A DNA stretch of 48,947 bases from a virus. Below, in pieces: positions 7,831 to 17,500 of this stretch. The number at the start of each line of letters is the position of its first letter. The stretch's first letter is position 1. Under the pieces are notes generated by a model. That model saw nothing but the letters and a program-made list of their open reading frames with translations. It ran no database searches and had not been told where the DNA came from. The stretch spans positions 1 to 48,947 of IMG/VR virus record IMGVR_UViG_3300006790_000029; one strand, written 5' to 3'. Both the position numbers and the translations under genes were made by a program.

Positions 7831-7985
7831 ATAGGCAATCTTTTACATCATTATTGTCTCGATTGACAAAGTTTTTTTAAAAAAGTAATCATGAGAGGCT
7901 GATAAATGTGTCCTTTAGTATGTGGTATACAGGACTCCTATTATGTTAATGAATGGTTGGCGTCATTTCGTAAGAGATTGCCTAT
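7831..7985 (+). ncRNA. structured four-stem non-coding element (cloverleaf-like)
   Basis: A 16-base closing stem joins ATAGGCAATCTTTTAC (7831-7846) to GTAAGAGATTGCCTAT (7970-7985), all paired with one G-U. Three hairpins lie inside: TTGTC/GACAA (7854-7858/7865-7869); GTCCT-GTAT/ATAC-AGGAC (7910-7921/7927-7935); AATGA/TCATT (7948-7952/7963-7967). The closing stem ends two bases before the AAAGG ribosome site of the gene at 7999. This geometry suggests a riboswitch-like leader controlling the gene and the DnaB operon behind it, or a processed RNA. A TTGACA at 7863 lies inside hairpin two and has only a poor -10. Class unknown. Confidence 0.65.
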
Positions 7986-7998
7986 AAAAGGAATTAAT

Positions 7999-8199
7999 AT
8001 GAGTAACAAAGAATCAAATGCAAACATCCGTTTTAATCGTAGTGAAATACAATGGTTAATACTTGCCCTACAATTCGCAGAAAAATGTTCTGAACTATGT
8101 AGTCAGACAGATATGTCTAACGCATTTCAAAAATTGCGTGTAGATTTGGTCAAGATAAAGGATGCATTAATTGAAAAAGAAAATACAGTCGTTAGTTAA
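7999..8199 (+). CDS. small hypothetical protein, 66 aa
   Basis: The ATG at 7999 follows AAAAGGAATTAAT and gives a normal-looking small protein (starts MSNKESNANIRFNRSEIQWL). An in-frame ATG at 7906 with a weaker AGAGG site would add 31 residues, but that segment lies inside the folded element at 7831-7985. The product is helical with two Cys (CSELC) near residue 34. It leads the helicase transcript and overlaps the next gene by 29 bases. Function unknown. Confidence 0.6.
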   Translation: MSNKESNANIRFNRSEIQWLILALQFAEKCSELCSQTDMSNAFQKLRVDLVKIKDALIEKENTVVS

Positions 8200-8389
8200 T
8201 TTAAATATTAACGATAAATTTGAAGTCGTTGGTTTAGATACAATTGGTAAGGTACTAAACACAAGCGATTTCGGTTGTCTAGTCATGCTAGAAAATGCAA
8301 AAGGCTACGACAAAGAAGGCAATCCGACAGTAAAAAAAGAGCGTACTGTCATAGCAGCAGAAACAAAAGTAAGGAGATTAAATGAGTGA
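8171..8389 (+). CDS. small beta-rich protein, 72 aa, TTG start
   Basis: No ATG is available near the 5' end; TTG at 8171 follows AAAGGATGCATTAA, so a TTG start is chosen. The body (KFEVVGLDTIGKVLNTSDFG; RTVIAAETKVRRL) looks like a small beta-barrel that could contact nucleic acid, which is inference only. It overlaps the helicase gene by 8 bases, and its 3' end contains the helicase ribosome site (AAGGAGATTAA). Function unknown. Confidence 0.5.
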   Translation: MKKKIQSLVNLNINDKFEVVGLDTIGKVLNTSDFGCLVMLENAKGYDKEGNPTVKKERTVIAAETKVRRLNE

Positions 8390-9779
8390 ATTAAAACTAA
8401 TGCCCCAATCACTAGAAGCAGAAGAGGCAGTAATAGGAATTATATTCAACGACAAAAACACAATAGAAGAAGCAAAAAAATATATCACAACCTTTGATAT
8501 GTTTTACAACGAATCAAACAAAAGGTTATATCACAAATGTATGGAGCTTTATAGAAAAGAAAGCGACATCAATCCAATCACAATACTAGCATCACTAACA
8601 GAACAAGACAAAAAGAAATATCCCAATATTAATGCATATTCTTTAACTGGTCTTATGGAACTAGGCATGGCTCATCAAATGAAAGACTATGCTAAAATAG
8701 TTGCAGAAAAGTATTACAAACGTAAACTTATTAGACAAACAGAAAAGATACAAAAAGGTGCATTTAGTGATAATAAAGAATTTAATGAGCTAGTAGATGA
8801 TATACATAAAATAAGTAGCAAGTTTCAATCTATTACTACAGGTAGAGATTTTGATCTTGAACAATTAGTTGCAGATACAGAAACAAGTATATATGAGTCT
8901 GTAAATCTAATTAAGTATGGTTACAATAGTCTTAACAAACTTGCAGGTGGTATGACTCGTGGAGAAGTAACAGTTATAGGTGGTAGACCTGGGCATGGCA
9001 AAACAACTCTTGTTGTAAACCTATGTTACAATCTTCTCAAGCAAGGTTTAAAAGTAATGATGATTAATAGAGAAATGAGTAATAAAGAAATGATGAAAAA
9101 GTTACTCGTGTTATCTCATAAAGAACTATACTATAGTAAGATTCGTGGTGGTGGTAGAAATATGGATGAAAAAACTATTGAAAATCTATCAGAATCAATG
9201 AATAATATTAAGCAATACAAAGATAAATTATTTATGTTTGACACATTGTTTACACTACAGGATAGTAATGCAGTTATTAATAAGTATAAACCAGATATTG
9301 TTATTGACGACTACATACAGCTTATTAGAGTACAAAGTAAAAATGATGGCAGACGTTTTGAGATAGAAGAAATCATGCGTAGTTACAAAGAAACTGCTAA
9401 GAGATATAATTGTATACCTATACTTGTAAGTCAGTTAAATCGTAATATAGAAGCTCGTATTGATAAAGTACCTAAGATGTCAGACTTGTCAGAAGGTGGT
9501 AGTATAGAACAGGTTGCAGAAAACATTTTATTTGTGTATTATGAATACAAGGATAAGTACAAAGAATCAGAACTTGGTCCAGACCAAAATCAAATTGTGG
9601 CAGCAAAAGTTCGTTATGGCACAGGAGGAATGATAACTATGGGATTCAATGGTAATAAATGTTTATTTCATGAAAACATTATTGTAAGACATGATAAAAC
9701 AGAAATTATAGTTCCCGAAGCTTATCCGATTGAAGAAACTGCAAAAGGCGTTTTATCAATATTAAATGATAATGATTAA
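8382..9779 (+). CDS. dnaB: DnaB-type replicative helicase, 465 aa
   Basis: The N-terminal domain (MPQSLEAEEAVIGIIF) and C-terminal RecA-like domain have DnaB order and normal length. Walker A is GGRPGHGKTT (about residues 200-209), Walker B is PDIVIDDYIQL (about 303-313), followed by ILVSQLNRNIE and a DLSEGGSIEQVAENILFVYY arginine-finger-region element. It unwinds the replication fork 5' to 3' as a hexamer. No loader and no DnaG-type primase lies nearby; the only primase candidate is on the opposite strand at 31159-31734. Start follows AAGGAGATTAA. Confidence 0.92.
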   Translation: MSELKLMPQSLEAEEAVIGIIFNDKNTIEEAKKYITTFDMFYNESNKRLYHKCMELYRKESDINPITILASLTEQDKKKYPNINAYSLTGLMELGMAHQMKDYAKIVAEKYYKRKLIRQTEKIQKGAFSDNKEFNELVDDIHKISSKFQSITTGRDFDLEQLVADTETSIYESVNLIKYGYNSLNKLAGGMTRGEVTVIGGRPGHGKTTLVVNLCYNLLKQGLKVMMINREMSNKEMMKKLLVLSHKELYYSKIRGGGRNMDEKTIENLSESMNNIKQYKDKLFMFDTLFTLQDSNAVINKYKPDIVIDDYIQLIRVQSKNDGRRFEIEEIMRSYKETAKRYNCIPILVSQLNRNIEARIDKVPKMSDLSEGGSIEQVAENILFVYYEYKDKYKESELGPDQNQIVAAKVRYGTGGMITMGFNGNKCLFHENIIVRHDKTEIIVPEAYPIEETAKGVLSILNDND

Positions 9780-9987
9780 ATATAAACAAAACTTAGCACT
9801 TAAAAGACATGGTTGGAAAGCCGATGCAAGAAGAGCAGATAGAAATATTTCATACTGCAATTCTTGTAATCAATGCTGGGAAAGTATAGAAACAAAAGAA
9901 TATCTTAGAGGAACTCATAAGATAATTTATTTAGTAGACTTTCCTACTTATGGCAAAAAGAAGGCAACATGTCCTAAATGTAAATAA
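9766..9987 (+). CDS. zinc-ribbon protein, 73 aa
   Basis: The gene overlaps the helicase end by 14 bases (ATGATAATGATTAA holds two possible starts, 9766 and 9772). A four-Cys ribbon is clear: CNSC near residue 31 and CPKC at the C-terminus, with a basic N-terminal segment (KRHGWKADARRADR). Likely nucleic-acid binding by analogy with other zinc ribbons, but unproven. It ends just before the nested terminator at 9992-10058. Confidence 0.6.
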   Translation: MIMIKYKQNLALKRHGWKADARRADRNISYCNSCNQCWESIETKEYLRGTHKIIYLVDFPTYGKKKATCPKCK

Positions 9988-9991
9988 TGAT

Positions 9992-10058
9992 AGAGGGAAG
10001 TCAGCCCTCCTCCTTCTTGGGTCGGATGTAGTGAGTCCGATTTTTTTGACTTCCCTCT
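9992..10058 (+). terminator. intrinsic terminator enclosed in a perfect 12-bp outer stem
   Basis: GTCGGA (10021-10026) with TCCGA (10036-10040) followed by T7 (10041-10047) is a short intrinsic terminator. It is bracketed by AGAGGGAAGTCA (9992-10003) and TGACTTCCCTCT (10047-10058), a perfect 12-bp stem. The outer stem can only finish after the T-run is transcribed, so it may stabilise a read-through or terminated 3' end. The next gene's ribosome site (CAGGAGG) follows directly. Confidence 0.7.
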
Positions 10059-10073
10059 CGCTCAGGAGGTAAT

Positions 10074-10208
10074 ATGATAATAGCAGAAGCAATAACACAC
10101 TTACTAATAATATCTTTTTCTGTGTTTTGTTTAGGAGTAGGTAGTGTTTTATTTATTATATCTATAAATGTATATTCAGATTGGAAAGAAAATGGCAAAC
10201 AAAAGTAA
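10074..10208 (+). CDS. single-pass membrane microprotein, 44 aa
   Basis: A strong CAGGAGGTAAT site precedes the ATG. Residues 7-33 form a continuous hydrophobic helix (LLIISFSVFCLGVGSVLFII within it), followed by a short basic tail (WKENGKQK). It is a small inner-membrane protein of unknown role. It overlaps the resolvase-like gene by 17 bases. Confidence 0.6.
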   Translation: MIIAEAITHLLIISFSVFCLGVGSVLFIISINVYSDWKENGKQK

Positions 10209-10566
10209 AGCTAAAGGCAATAGATTTGAATATCTATTAAGAGATATGACAAAAGATATGGGTCTTAATTGCGTAAGAGCTTGGGGTAGTAATGGTCAGT
10301 CACTTGGTTGGCATGAAGAAGTTGATTTATTAATTGACGGAGTTATTAAAGTACAAGCTAAATGTCGTAAGAAGATTGCACAATGGATGATGCCATCTGA
10401 TGAAGTAGATATACAAGTTATAAAAGAAGATAGAGGCATACCATATGTTGTAGAACCATATGATAAATGGTTAGAAAGAGTAATAAAATTAAAAGAAAAG
10501 GAGAAAAACAATGGCAATGTCAATGGATCAAGTCGCAAAAGAACTACAAAAAAACGGACAGTATGA
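10192..10566 (+). CDS. Holliday-junction-resolvase-like PD-(D/E)XK nuclease, 124 aa
   Basis: With the start at 10192 (AAAGAAA before it), the opening KAKGNRFEYLL (E13), then EEVDLLI (D45) and VQAKCRKK (Q55, K57) match the E...D...(E/Q)xK core of Hjc-like and phage resolvase-type nucleases. Such enzymes cut branched DNA before packaging or in recombination. The tail from about residue 95 is very basic (SSRKRTTKKRTV). Its last 56 bases overlap the next gene in another frame, which may explain the low-complexity tail. A VRR-type nuclease is the alternative. Confidence 0.7.
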   Translation: MANKSKAKGNRFEYLLRDMTKDMGLNCVRAWGSNGQSLGWHEEVDLLIDGVIKVQAKCRKKIAQWMMPSDEVDIQVIKEDRGIPYVVEPYDKWLERVIKLKEKEKNNGNVNGSSRKRTTKKRTV

Positions 10567-10732
10567 AGAAATATTAGCTGTTTGTTTACATTGGCTTAAA
10601 CAACTAGGACATTTAAAACCAATGAGCATAACTGAAAAAGATGATTTAGTTAATCAGATTCAGGAAGTATTACCCGCTCATGTTGTTGATGCAGTCAATA
10701 AAAATGTAAGTCTTACTGACGAAGAACAGTAA
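10511..10732 (+). CDS. small acidic hypothetical protein, 73 aa
   Basis: AAAAGGAGAAAAACA gives a strong start at 10511, 56 bases inside the resolvase-like gene. The product is helical and acidic (starts MAMSMDQVAKELQ; ends NVSLTDEEQ). It is the last rightward gene before the convergent junction. No family recognised. Confidence 0.65.
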   Translation: MAMSMDQVAKELQKNGQYEEILAVCLHWLKQLGHLKPMSITEKDDLVNQIQEVLPAHVVDAVNKNVSLTDEEQ

Positions 10733-10766
10733 AAAAAAAGTGGGTCAGCAATTAAGCCAACCCACT
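10731..10766 (-). terminator. terminator of the leftward late operon
   Basis: AGTGGGT pairs with ACCCACT (10739-10745 with 10760-10766; inner GC pairs extend it). On the minus strand the stem is followed by nine T (read as A at 10731-10739), which is a canonical intrinsic terminator for the leftward operon. For rightward transcripts it lacks a T-run. It sits in the 103-base convergent gap 10733-10835, which holds no gene. Confidence 0.8.
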
Positions 10767-10835
10767 AAACCCCACGAAAACGCCCTAACGCTCTCATATA
10801 TATTTTATACAATAAACAATATCATATACAAGTAA

Positions 10836-13800
10836 TTATTTTATTTTCTTTGGCATAGATGTTGGAGGTACTATTGGACCTGGTAAAATATCAATACCAA
10901 AAGCATCATAATATTTTTTAGTAAATTGTGCTGATTTATATATGTTTTCTGTATTAACAAATCCTGGCAATGACCTTATATTAAGAGGAGATATATTAAA
11001 AGCTTGTTTACCCCAATCTAACTGAGTGTGATACTTTCTATTCCTCATACCATTGCTATCAAAAAATATGTCAAGTAGTGAGTAAGCAACAAACATCGCA
11101 CCTAGTCCAGCCGCACTACCGAACAACTTAACCCAATCATGAGTTTCTACTTCTTCTTCATCTGATAATGCTTTATATAACATATAAGTACTCATAAAAG
11201 TAGCACGAAGAAGTGGGGAAGTGAGTGCAGGTCCCACCTTATTTACATTCGATTTAAACATAAAGTTTTTTAAAGTTTTCACACCTTGTGCAGTCGCACC
11301 TAATTTTGCCCAATCCATATCTATATTAAATAAAATTAAATCATAAAGTGCAGAAGTAAATCCATGCATAAGTAGCATTTGAGCACCTTTTGCTTTATTA
11401 GGATTTGCTATTCTCATTGCTTTATTTCTTTCTCTTATATTTGTTAGACTATGTATACCTTTAACAGTAAGATATCCTAACGCTCCTCCTACAGTTGCCA
11501 TAGTACCTACTGCTGCTGCAGGGGCACCAGCTATTGCAGTTGCACCATATAAAGCACCTATTGCAGGTCCTGCCACTTTAGCACCACTTCCCATAGCTTG
11601 AGTTAATAATGCTTTTAAAAATCCATATCCAGCTTTTATGTTTTGTGTTCCACTAAAATCTTTAGGTGTATATCCATAGTTAGCAAGATACATTCTTTTA
11701 TAAGCATGATAACCATAAGACATTCTTTGAGTAGACCATACTCTAATATGATGAAACCATTGCATAATATCATTACCAAACATATCTCCAACACCTTCAG
11801 CACCTAATGTAAAATCAAGTTGATTTACCATTTCTTGACCCCATTTAATAGCTATAGGGTCAGTCTTATCTGTAGCTGCTCCCGATGCAATAGCATGATT
11901 TACGCCTATCATAAAAGAAGTTCCCCTTACTAATTTTTCTGTAAGACTCATAGACACATATTGTCTAAGGTTTAATAGAAACTTACCAATACTTCTACTA
12001 GGACTTTCTCCTGGTACTGATCTTAACTTTCCTGTAATAACCCAGTTAGCCATTGACCTAGTTACTTGTGTCCATTTACTATTATTTTTTTCTATTATTT
12101 TTAATAAACCTTTAGCTAGATTTTTTTCAGCTTGAGTTACATCTGGGTCTTTTGAATTAATAGCTTTTTCATATTTCTTTTTTAATTTATTAAAACTTTT
12201 TTGTTCTTCAGGATTTCCATATTGTATAACATGAGTTTCAACAACATCTTCAAAACTTAATATTCCACTCTGAACAATTAAGGCTTGGTTTTCTTCTAGT
12301 TGCATATCAATAAATCCAGTCAGTGTAGAATCATAACCTACTTCCATAAATTTATTTACCATTGCTGCCATGTTAAGTGGACCAGTCAACCATCCTCCAA
12401 GACTACTAAACGTATGTAAACTTTTCATTCCTAAAACAAACTTACGCATAGACCTATCATTAACTTTACCTCCTGTTAATCTAGATAAGTCTTTCATACT
12501 AAATCTCATACCTAAAAAACTTCCTTCAGCATTAATACTTCCAAAAGCTTTTCTGTATTGATTTACTAAATAGTTTCTATATCCAGCATCATCAACGTCT
12601 GCATAAGCTTCTAACATCTTCATTAGAGTCTCACCCCTAACAATGTTTCTTTTTGTTCTAGCTATCATGTCAAAGACAACACTAGAATCTTTTCTTACAT
12701 ACTTATAAGGTATGTATCCACTTACAGATTTAAAATGTTTTTCATAAGGTCTTATAGCATCAGGTATATCATCATCTTTATATGCACTACCATCTTGTTC
12801 AGTATATCTTGATAATGCTTGTTGTAAATTAGATTTAGCTTTTAACAAACTACTTAATCTTTCTATTCTTGTATTTCGTAATTTAGCTTCTTGAGCAGTA
12901 GGACTATCAGTTGGAAGTACAGCTATTTTTAACAAACTTATTTCGTTATCTATATTTTCTAATGCACCAGTAATTGCTTCACCTAAATTGTGATTATAAT
13001 ACATTCTAGGGTAATACCTTTTTACAAAATTACCTTTAATAATAGTCCCATCTTCTAATGCATATCTTTCTGATACATTCTGAACTTTATTTTTTAATCT
13101 ATTTTGATTTCTTTCATATATTGCATCTTCTATTAATTTTTGTTGGTCTTTAAAAGTTTCAAGTTCGTTTTGTATCTCACCAAATAAAGTTTCAGGAAAA
13201 TCTATTTTATCTTTTTTAAATCTTTTTACAATAGAATCATATTGTTGTTGTAAATTATTTAAAGAGTTTTGATTGTCAAGTCCAACTTCTTCAAGTATAG
13301 TATCTATATGTTGCAAACTAGAATCAAATGCAGTTGCAATTAACATAGTAGATGTTCCAGTTTTTATTTTATTCATACCAAAGTCAACTTGAGGTAAAGT
13401 AACAGTTTCTGTTTCTCCAAACTTAGTATTTTTTTCATATGTTATTTGATAAGGTACAACATAATCTGTCATACTAAATTCAGGATTTTCTTCTCTTAAT
13501 TTTTCTAATACTTTTTTATCAAACTTTTTACCTTTCCATTGAAACTTAGTGTCTCCTGAACTTTCATAAACTCCTACAGGAACTTCATTAACAAAACTAT
13601 ACACCTTACCAAAACCTTCTTCATCAGTTCTTATGAATGCTTTACCTAACATAATGTCTGTAACAAGTTGGTGCAGATGTATGTCTTCATTAATCATTCC
13701 TTGCCCTTTAAGAAAGGCTTGCATGGTTGTCATTAGATTATCGTATATATCTTTTAAACCAGCTTTATTTCTTCTTATACCATCTACTTGAGGTATGTCT

Positions 13801-14534
13801 GTATCTGGGTGAGTAAGTTGAGCTTCAAGATGTGAAGGAACATCTATAGGTCCATTATATGTAGACATAGCTCTATTTAAATACATAGGGAATTTGTATA
13901 TCTGTTCTTTAAACTCCATAACTTTTTTACTAACTGCACTTCGTAGTACAGATTTAGGTAAAGCAAATTCAAAAGCAATATTACCTTTCATTAATCCTCT
14001 TGCATTACCATCTTTATCTACATCAAAAGCTGGTGCTAAATAATTATATATAATACGAAGTTCTTCCATTGGTAACTGATATAAGTTTGGAAGTTTTGTA
14101 AAAGGATCAATATCGACAGGTCTACCTAATGCTCTTAGCTCATCAAAATTCATTTTAGCAGTTACATCAAAAATAATATCTTCAGCTAATGCTTTAAAAT
14201 CAGGATTTAACCTGATGTTTGACATTATTTTTGTTACTATTAAAGCTTGTTCTTTCTTTTGTTTTTCTTCAGTAGCAAAAGCTCTATCCAAATATTTTTT
14301 TACTTTAGCCTCATTAAGAGTTCCTTGCCTTCCTAAGTCTGCAATATTCATAGTAGCATTTACAGCCCTATTTACAAAGTTACCTATTGCTTTATCTACT
14401 TTTTGTAATTTTGCACTAAAGCTTACATCTGCAAATGATTTATCAAGCTCATCATAATGTAGATTTACAGCTTTTACATCATCGTCATCTAAAACTTCTT
14501 TTTCTTCTATTACTTTGCATTTATTATCTGCCAC
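10836..14534 (-). CDS. large internal virion protein (putative ejection protein), 1232 aa
   Basis: This is the last gene of the late operon, overlapping the 2545-residue gene by 11 bases. The N-terminal two thirds are helical and charged. The C-terminal third has hydrophobic stretches: an Ala/Gly-rich segment at about residues 965-1025 (AGAPAAAVGTMATVGGALGY within it) and another near 1140-1165 (GSAAGLGAMFVAYSLLDIFF). Size, position beside other inner proteins and membrane-like segments fit podovirus core proteins that leave the capsid and help DNA cross the host envelope. No enzymatic motif recognised; the call rests on context and composition. Confidence 0.55.
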   Translation of the reverse strand: MADNKCKVIEEKEVLDDDDVKAVNLHYDELDKSFADVSFSAKLQKVDKAIGNFVNRAVNATMNIADLGRQGTLNEAKVKKYLDRAFATEEKQKKEQALIVTKIMSNIRLNPDFKALAEDIIFDVTAKMNFDELRALGRPVDIDPFTKLPNLYQLPMEELRIIYNYLAPAFDVDKDGNARGLMKGNIAFEFALPKSVLRSAVSKKVMEFKEQIYKFPMYLNRAMSTYNGPIDVPSHLEAQLTHPDTDIPQVDGIRRNKAGLKDIYDNLMTTMQAFLKGQGMINEDIHLHQLVTDIMLGKAFIRTDEEGFGKVYSFVNEVPVGVYESSGDTKFQWKGKKFDKKVLEKLREENPEFSMTDYVVPYQITYEKNTKFGETETVTLPQVDFGMNKIKTGTSTMLIATAFDSSLQHIDTILEEVGLDNQNSLNNLQQQYDSIVKRFKKDKIDFPETLFGEIQNELETFKDQQKLIEDAIYERNQNRLKNKVQNVSERYALEDGTIIKGNFVKRYYPRMYYNHNLGEAITGALENIDNEISLLKIAVLPTDSPTAQEAKLRNTRIERLSSLLKAKSNLQQALSRYTEQDGSAYKDDDIPDAIRPYEKHFKSVSGYIPYKYVRKDSSVVFDMIARTKRNIVRGETLMKMLEAYADVDDAGYRNYLVNQYRKAFGSINAEGSFLGMRFSMKDLSRLTGGKVNDRSMRKFVLGMKSLHTFSSLGGWLTGPLNMAAMVNKFMEVGYDSTLTGFIDMQLEENQALIVQSGILSFEDVVETHVIQYGNPEEQKSFNKLKKKYEKAINSKDPDVTQAEKNLAKGLLKIIEKNNSKWTQVTRSMANWVITGKLRSVPGESPSRSIGKFLLNLRQYVSMSLTEKLVRGTSFMIGVNHAIASGAATDKTDPIAIKWGQEMVNQLDFTLGAEGVGDMFGNDIMQWFHHIRVWSTQRMSYGYHAYKRMYLANYGYTPKDFSGTQNIKAGYGFLKALLTQAMGSGAKVAGPAIGALYGATAIAGAPAAAVGTMATVGGALGYLTVKGIHSLTNIRERNKAMRIANPNKAKGAQMLLMHGFTSALYDLILFNIDMDWAKLGATAQGVKTLKNFMFKSNVNKVGPALTSPLLRATFMSTYMLYKALSDEEEVETHDWVKLFGSAAGLGAMFVAYSLLDIFFDSNGMRNRKYHTQLDWGKQAFNISPLNIRSLPGFVNTENIYKSAQFTKKYYDAFGIDILPGPIVPPTSMPKKIK

Positions 14535-17500
14535 AACCTAATTCCTTTTTCATTTGATTATGAGACATAACTTTATTATTTCTAACACTAGTTAAATATT
14601 TTGAATCTTTATACTGGTTAGATAATATATCGTTATAATTTTTAAAATATTCTCTAATAATATCTGGGTCTAATGTAGTTTCTCCAAATTCTTTTACTGG
14701 AGGCATTGTTCTTAAATCTTTTCTTATTGAACCAATCTCTCCTCTTATAACTCCATTAAGATAAAAGAATGTTGCTGCTTTTTTATTAGCTTCGTCAAGT
14801 ACTGCAAACTTTTTTGACCATGTATTATAAAAAGTTATAAAATCTTTAGAGTAATCCCAAGTTTTACTAGTCATTTTATCTAAGAAACTAATTGATTCAG
14901 TTTCACCATTTTTCTTTTTACTTTCAAATAACTTTGCTAAAGAATCTCCTAATTGTTGTGCATAAACTTGAGCTGATTTTAAATTAGAATCTTTGCTAGT
15001 ATCAGCTAAGTCTGCTAATTCATCTTTAAATGTTTGAAATGTTTGTCTAGTAGCTAGTCTATGAACTTCTGTTGACAAATCATAATGAGTATTAAAAAAC
15101 CTTTGTCTACCACCTGGAAATCTATCTATAATAGTTGCAAGACTTACAGATATTTTTTCTTGCAAACTTGTAGGTTGGTCAGAATTTTCTGCAAACTTAG
15201 CATCAATTAACAATGCATCAAATCCTTGTAATAATTCTTTTGCTTTTTGGTCTGAATCTCTATCTTGTTCTCCAAACATTTCTAATAAGAATCCTTTTCT
15301 GTCTTCAACAAAAGCACTATACATCATAGATTGGTTAAACAATGTATCAAAATCAACAGCCATACCACCACTTTGTCTTTGATTATCAACGACACTATTT
15401 ATACCTAACACCATTTTTAAAAATCCTTGATTTAATACTTCTGTTATTTCATCTGGTAAAGGAGCATCAGGATTAGTTGGATCATAAAATAAATAATCTC
15501 TTATTTTTGTAACACTATATTTCCAATCTTTAAGTAATAAAACTTTTGGATGGTCTACAGATGCTTGTAAGTATAATCTTAATAAATCTTCAAGTTTACC
15601 TTCAAAAGGTTTTCCATTTTCATCTATTACAAAATCATCTTTAACAATCATATCTAAAGGAGTTGCTTTTACTCTTATAAGTTTACCACCGAAAGTAAAA
15701 TCTAAATATCCATCTCTTCCAAACATACTATTTAATGCACCTGCAAATCTTGTTGTGTTTACAATCTCACCAATAGCAGTTTCTCCATATGTCATAACAT
15801 CAATCATTTCTAATGTTCCACTAATATTGTCAAGTGTTCTTGCTTCATTTGAACTTCTATATTTACTTAATGCTAATCCTTTAGTAGGCTGTAGTTGTTT
15901 TTTAAGCTGACCATAAAACTCATCGTCTAGCCATACTAAATGTGCAGTATCATGGTCATGGTCTCCTTCAAATCTTTCTTTTACTTCTCTTGGACTTATA
16001 ATAAATGAATCACCTATAGTAGGGTCTATTTCTTTTATTCTATATAATCCATATCCAACACTACTAGCAACTGGATGTCTAACAATCATAGTATAAAATT
16101 TATTTTTCTTTAACCAATTATTAACAAAATTTAATCTTTCTTCACCAGTTCTTAAATTAGATGGATTACCAGCTCTTGAAAGAACTTCTTTTATTAACCC
16201 AGGGTTTGCACCTATAATAGTTTCTTTATCGTTTACTCTTCCTTTATAATCTGCTCTAAAATCTAAGTGACTACCATTCATTTTAAAATCAGCTAAAGGT
16301 TTTAATACTTTGTTTTTTAATATTTCTTTTAAGAATTGATTAATACTTGGATGTCTACCTACACCTAAGTTTCCTAGTTCTTCAATATTTTGAGGCACAA
16401 CATCATAAAATCTAAGAGCAGCTTCTTTTAATAGTTTATTAATAGCCTCACCCTCATTTGCATATTTTAATATTCTATTTATAATATTTTTAGGACTCAT
16501 TGCATTTTGATCTATATTATCAAACTTGTCCATAATTGCCTGTTGAAATAATTTGTCTTTTATATAGTAACTAAGCTGACTACTAAACATACTAGAGTTC
16601 TTTTGTTTAGGAGGACTAAATTGAATCATACCTATTGCAGTTCCTGGTAGTTCATGTACTGTATTCATATCAGTATAATCACCTTCATGTATTTTTGCTT
16701 CATCATTAGTCATTAAGTGGTCAAGTCTAACTGATTCGCTATTATACAATTCAACATGTCCATTAGTATCTCTTATAGCAGTAGCAATAACTTTACCTTT
16801 TTGGTCAACAAATTCTGCATATTCATCGGGTCCTAAGTCTAATGTCATTTCTTGATGCTTTGCTGCATGAACATTGTCTCCATTAGCAACATACTGCACA
16901 GTCTTAGCTCTTTTTGCATCAGGGTCTGTACCAAAATGTTCAGGATATTCTATTGCAAAAACAGACTCTGATGTAAGAGTTTGACCATCGCCAATATATT
17001 GCATTTCTCCATCAATCATTTGTTGTAAAGGTACTGTAATCGCTTTATTGTTTGCAGTTTCACCTCCGTTAGGTACATATCTTATACTTGTTGTAGCACT
17101 ATCTATGTACATTACTTTTCTACTAGGTAAAGATGGAGAAGTTGTAACAGGAGTAAAAGGTATTTTAATCCTTTTCATTATTACTTCTGGCTTCATAAAT
17201 ACATACTGCGAACCAAACAATTCTTTTAATGCTAAATGTCTTTGTATAGCATGTTGCTGATACAACTTAAAATCACCTTTAAATACATGAAGAAATAATT
17301 CTTGTTCTTTCATGTTAAAATATTGAGGGCTTAACATGTTACTAAACATTCTATTTATTTTATTCCATTTAGGACTATCTTTACTTTCATCATCTGGTTT
17401 AAGTTTTAAGAATGGTTTTAGTTCTTCTCTTAAAAATGCTTTTATATTTTTTTGTGCATTTCTTGTTTCATCTGTAATACTTGCAAGAATTAACTTACCA

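Noticed and set aside
7863-7892. TTGACA at 7863-7868 as a promoter for the helicase operon.
   Set aside because: It lies within hairpin two of the folded element and the -10 position (TAATCA) matches poorly.
7906-7998. A longer start for the 66-residue protein.
   Set aside because: The added 31 residues fall in the structured element and the ribosome site is weaker; kept only as an alternative.
16220-16260. Reading DYKGRV as the T7-type single-subunit polymerase DxxGR motif.
   Set aside because: The expected downstream motifs A, B and C of T7-type polymerases are missing at suitable spacing; the following RxP...DxDxD fits the two-barrel family better.
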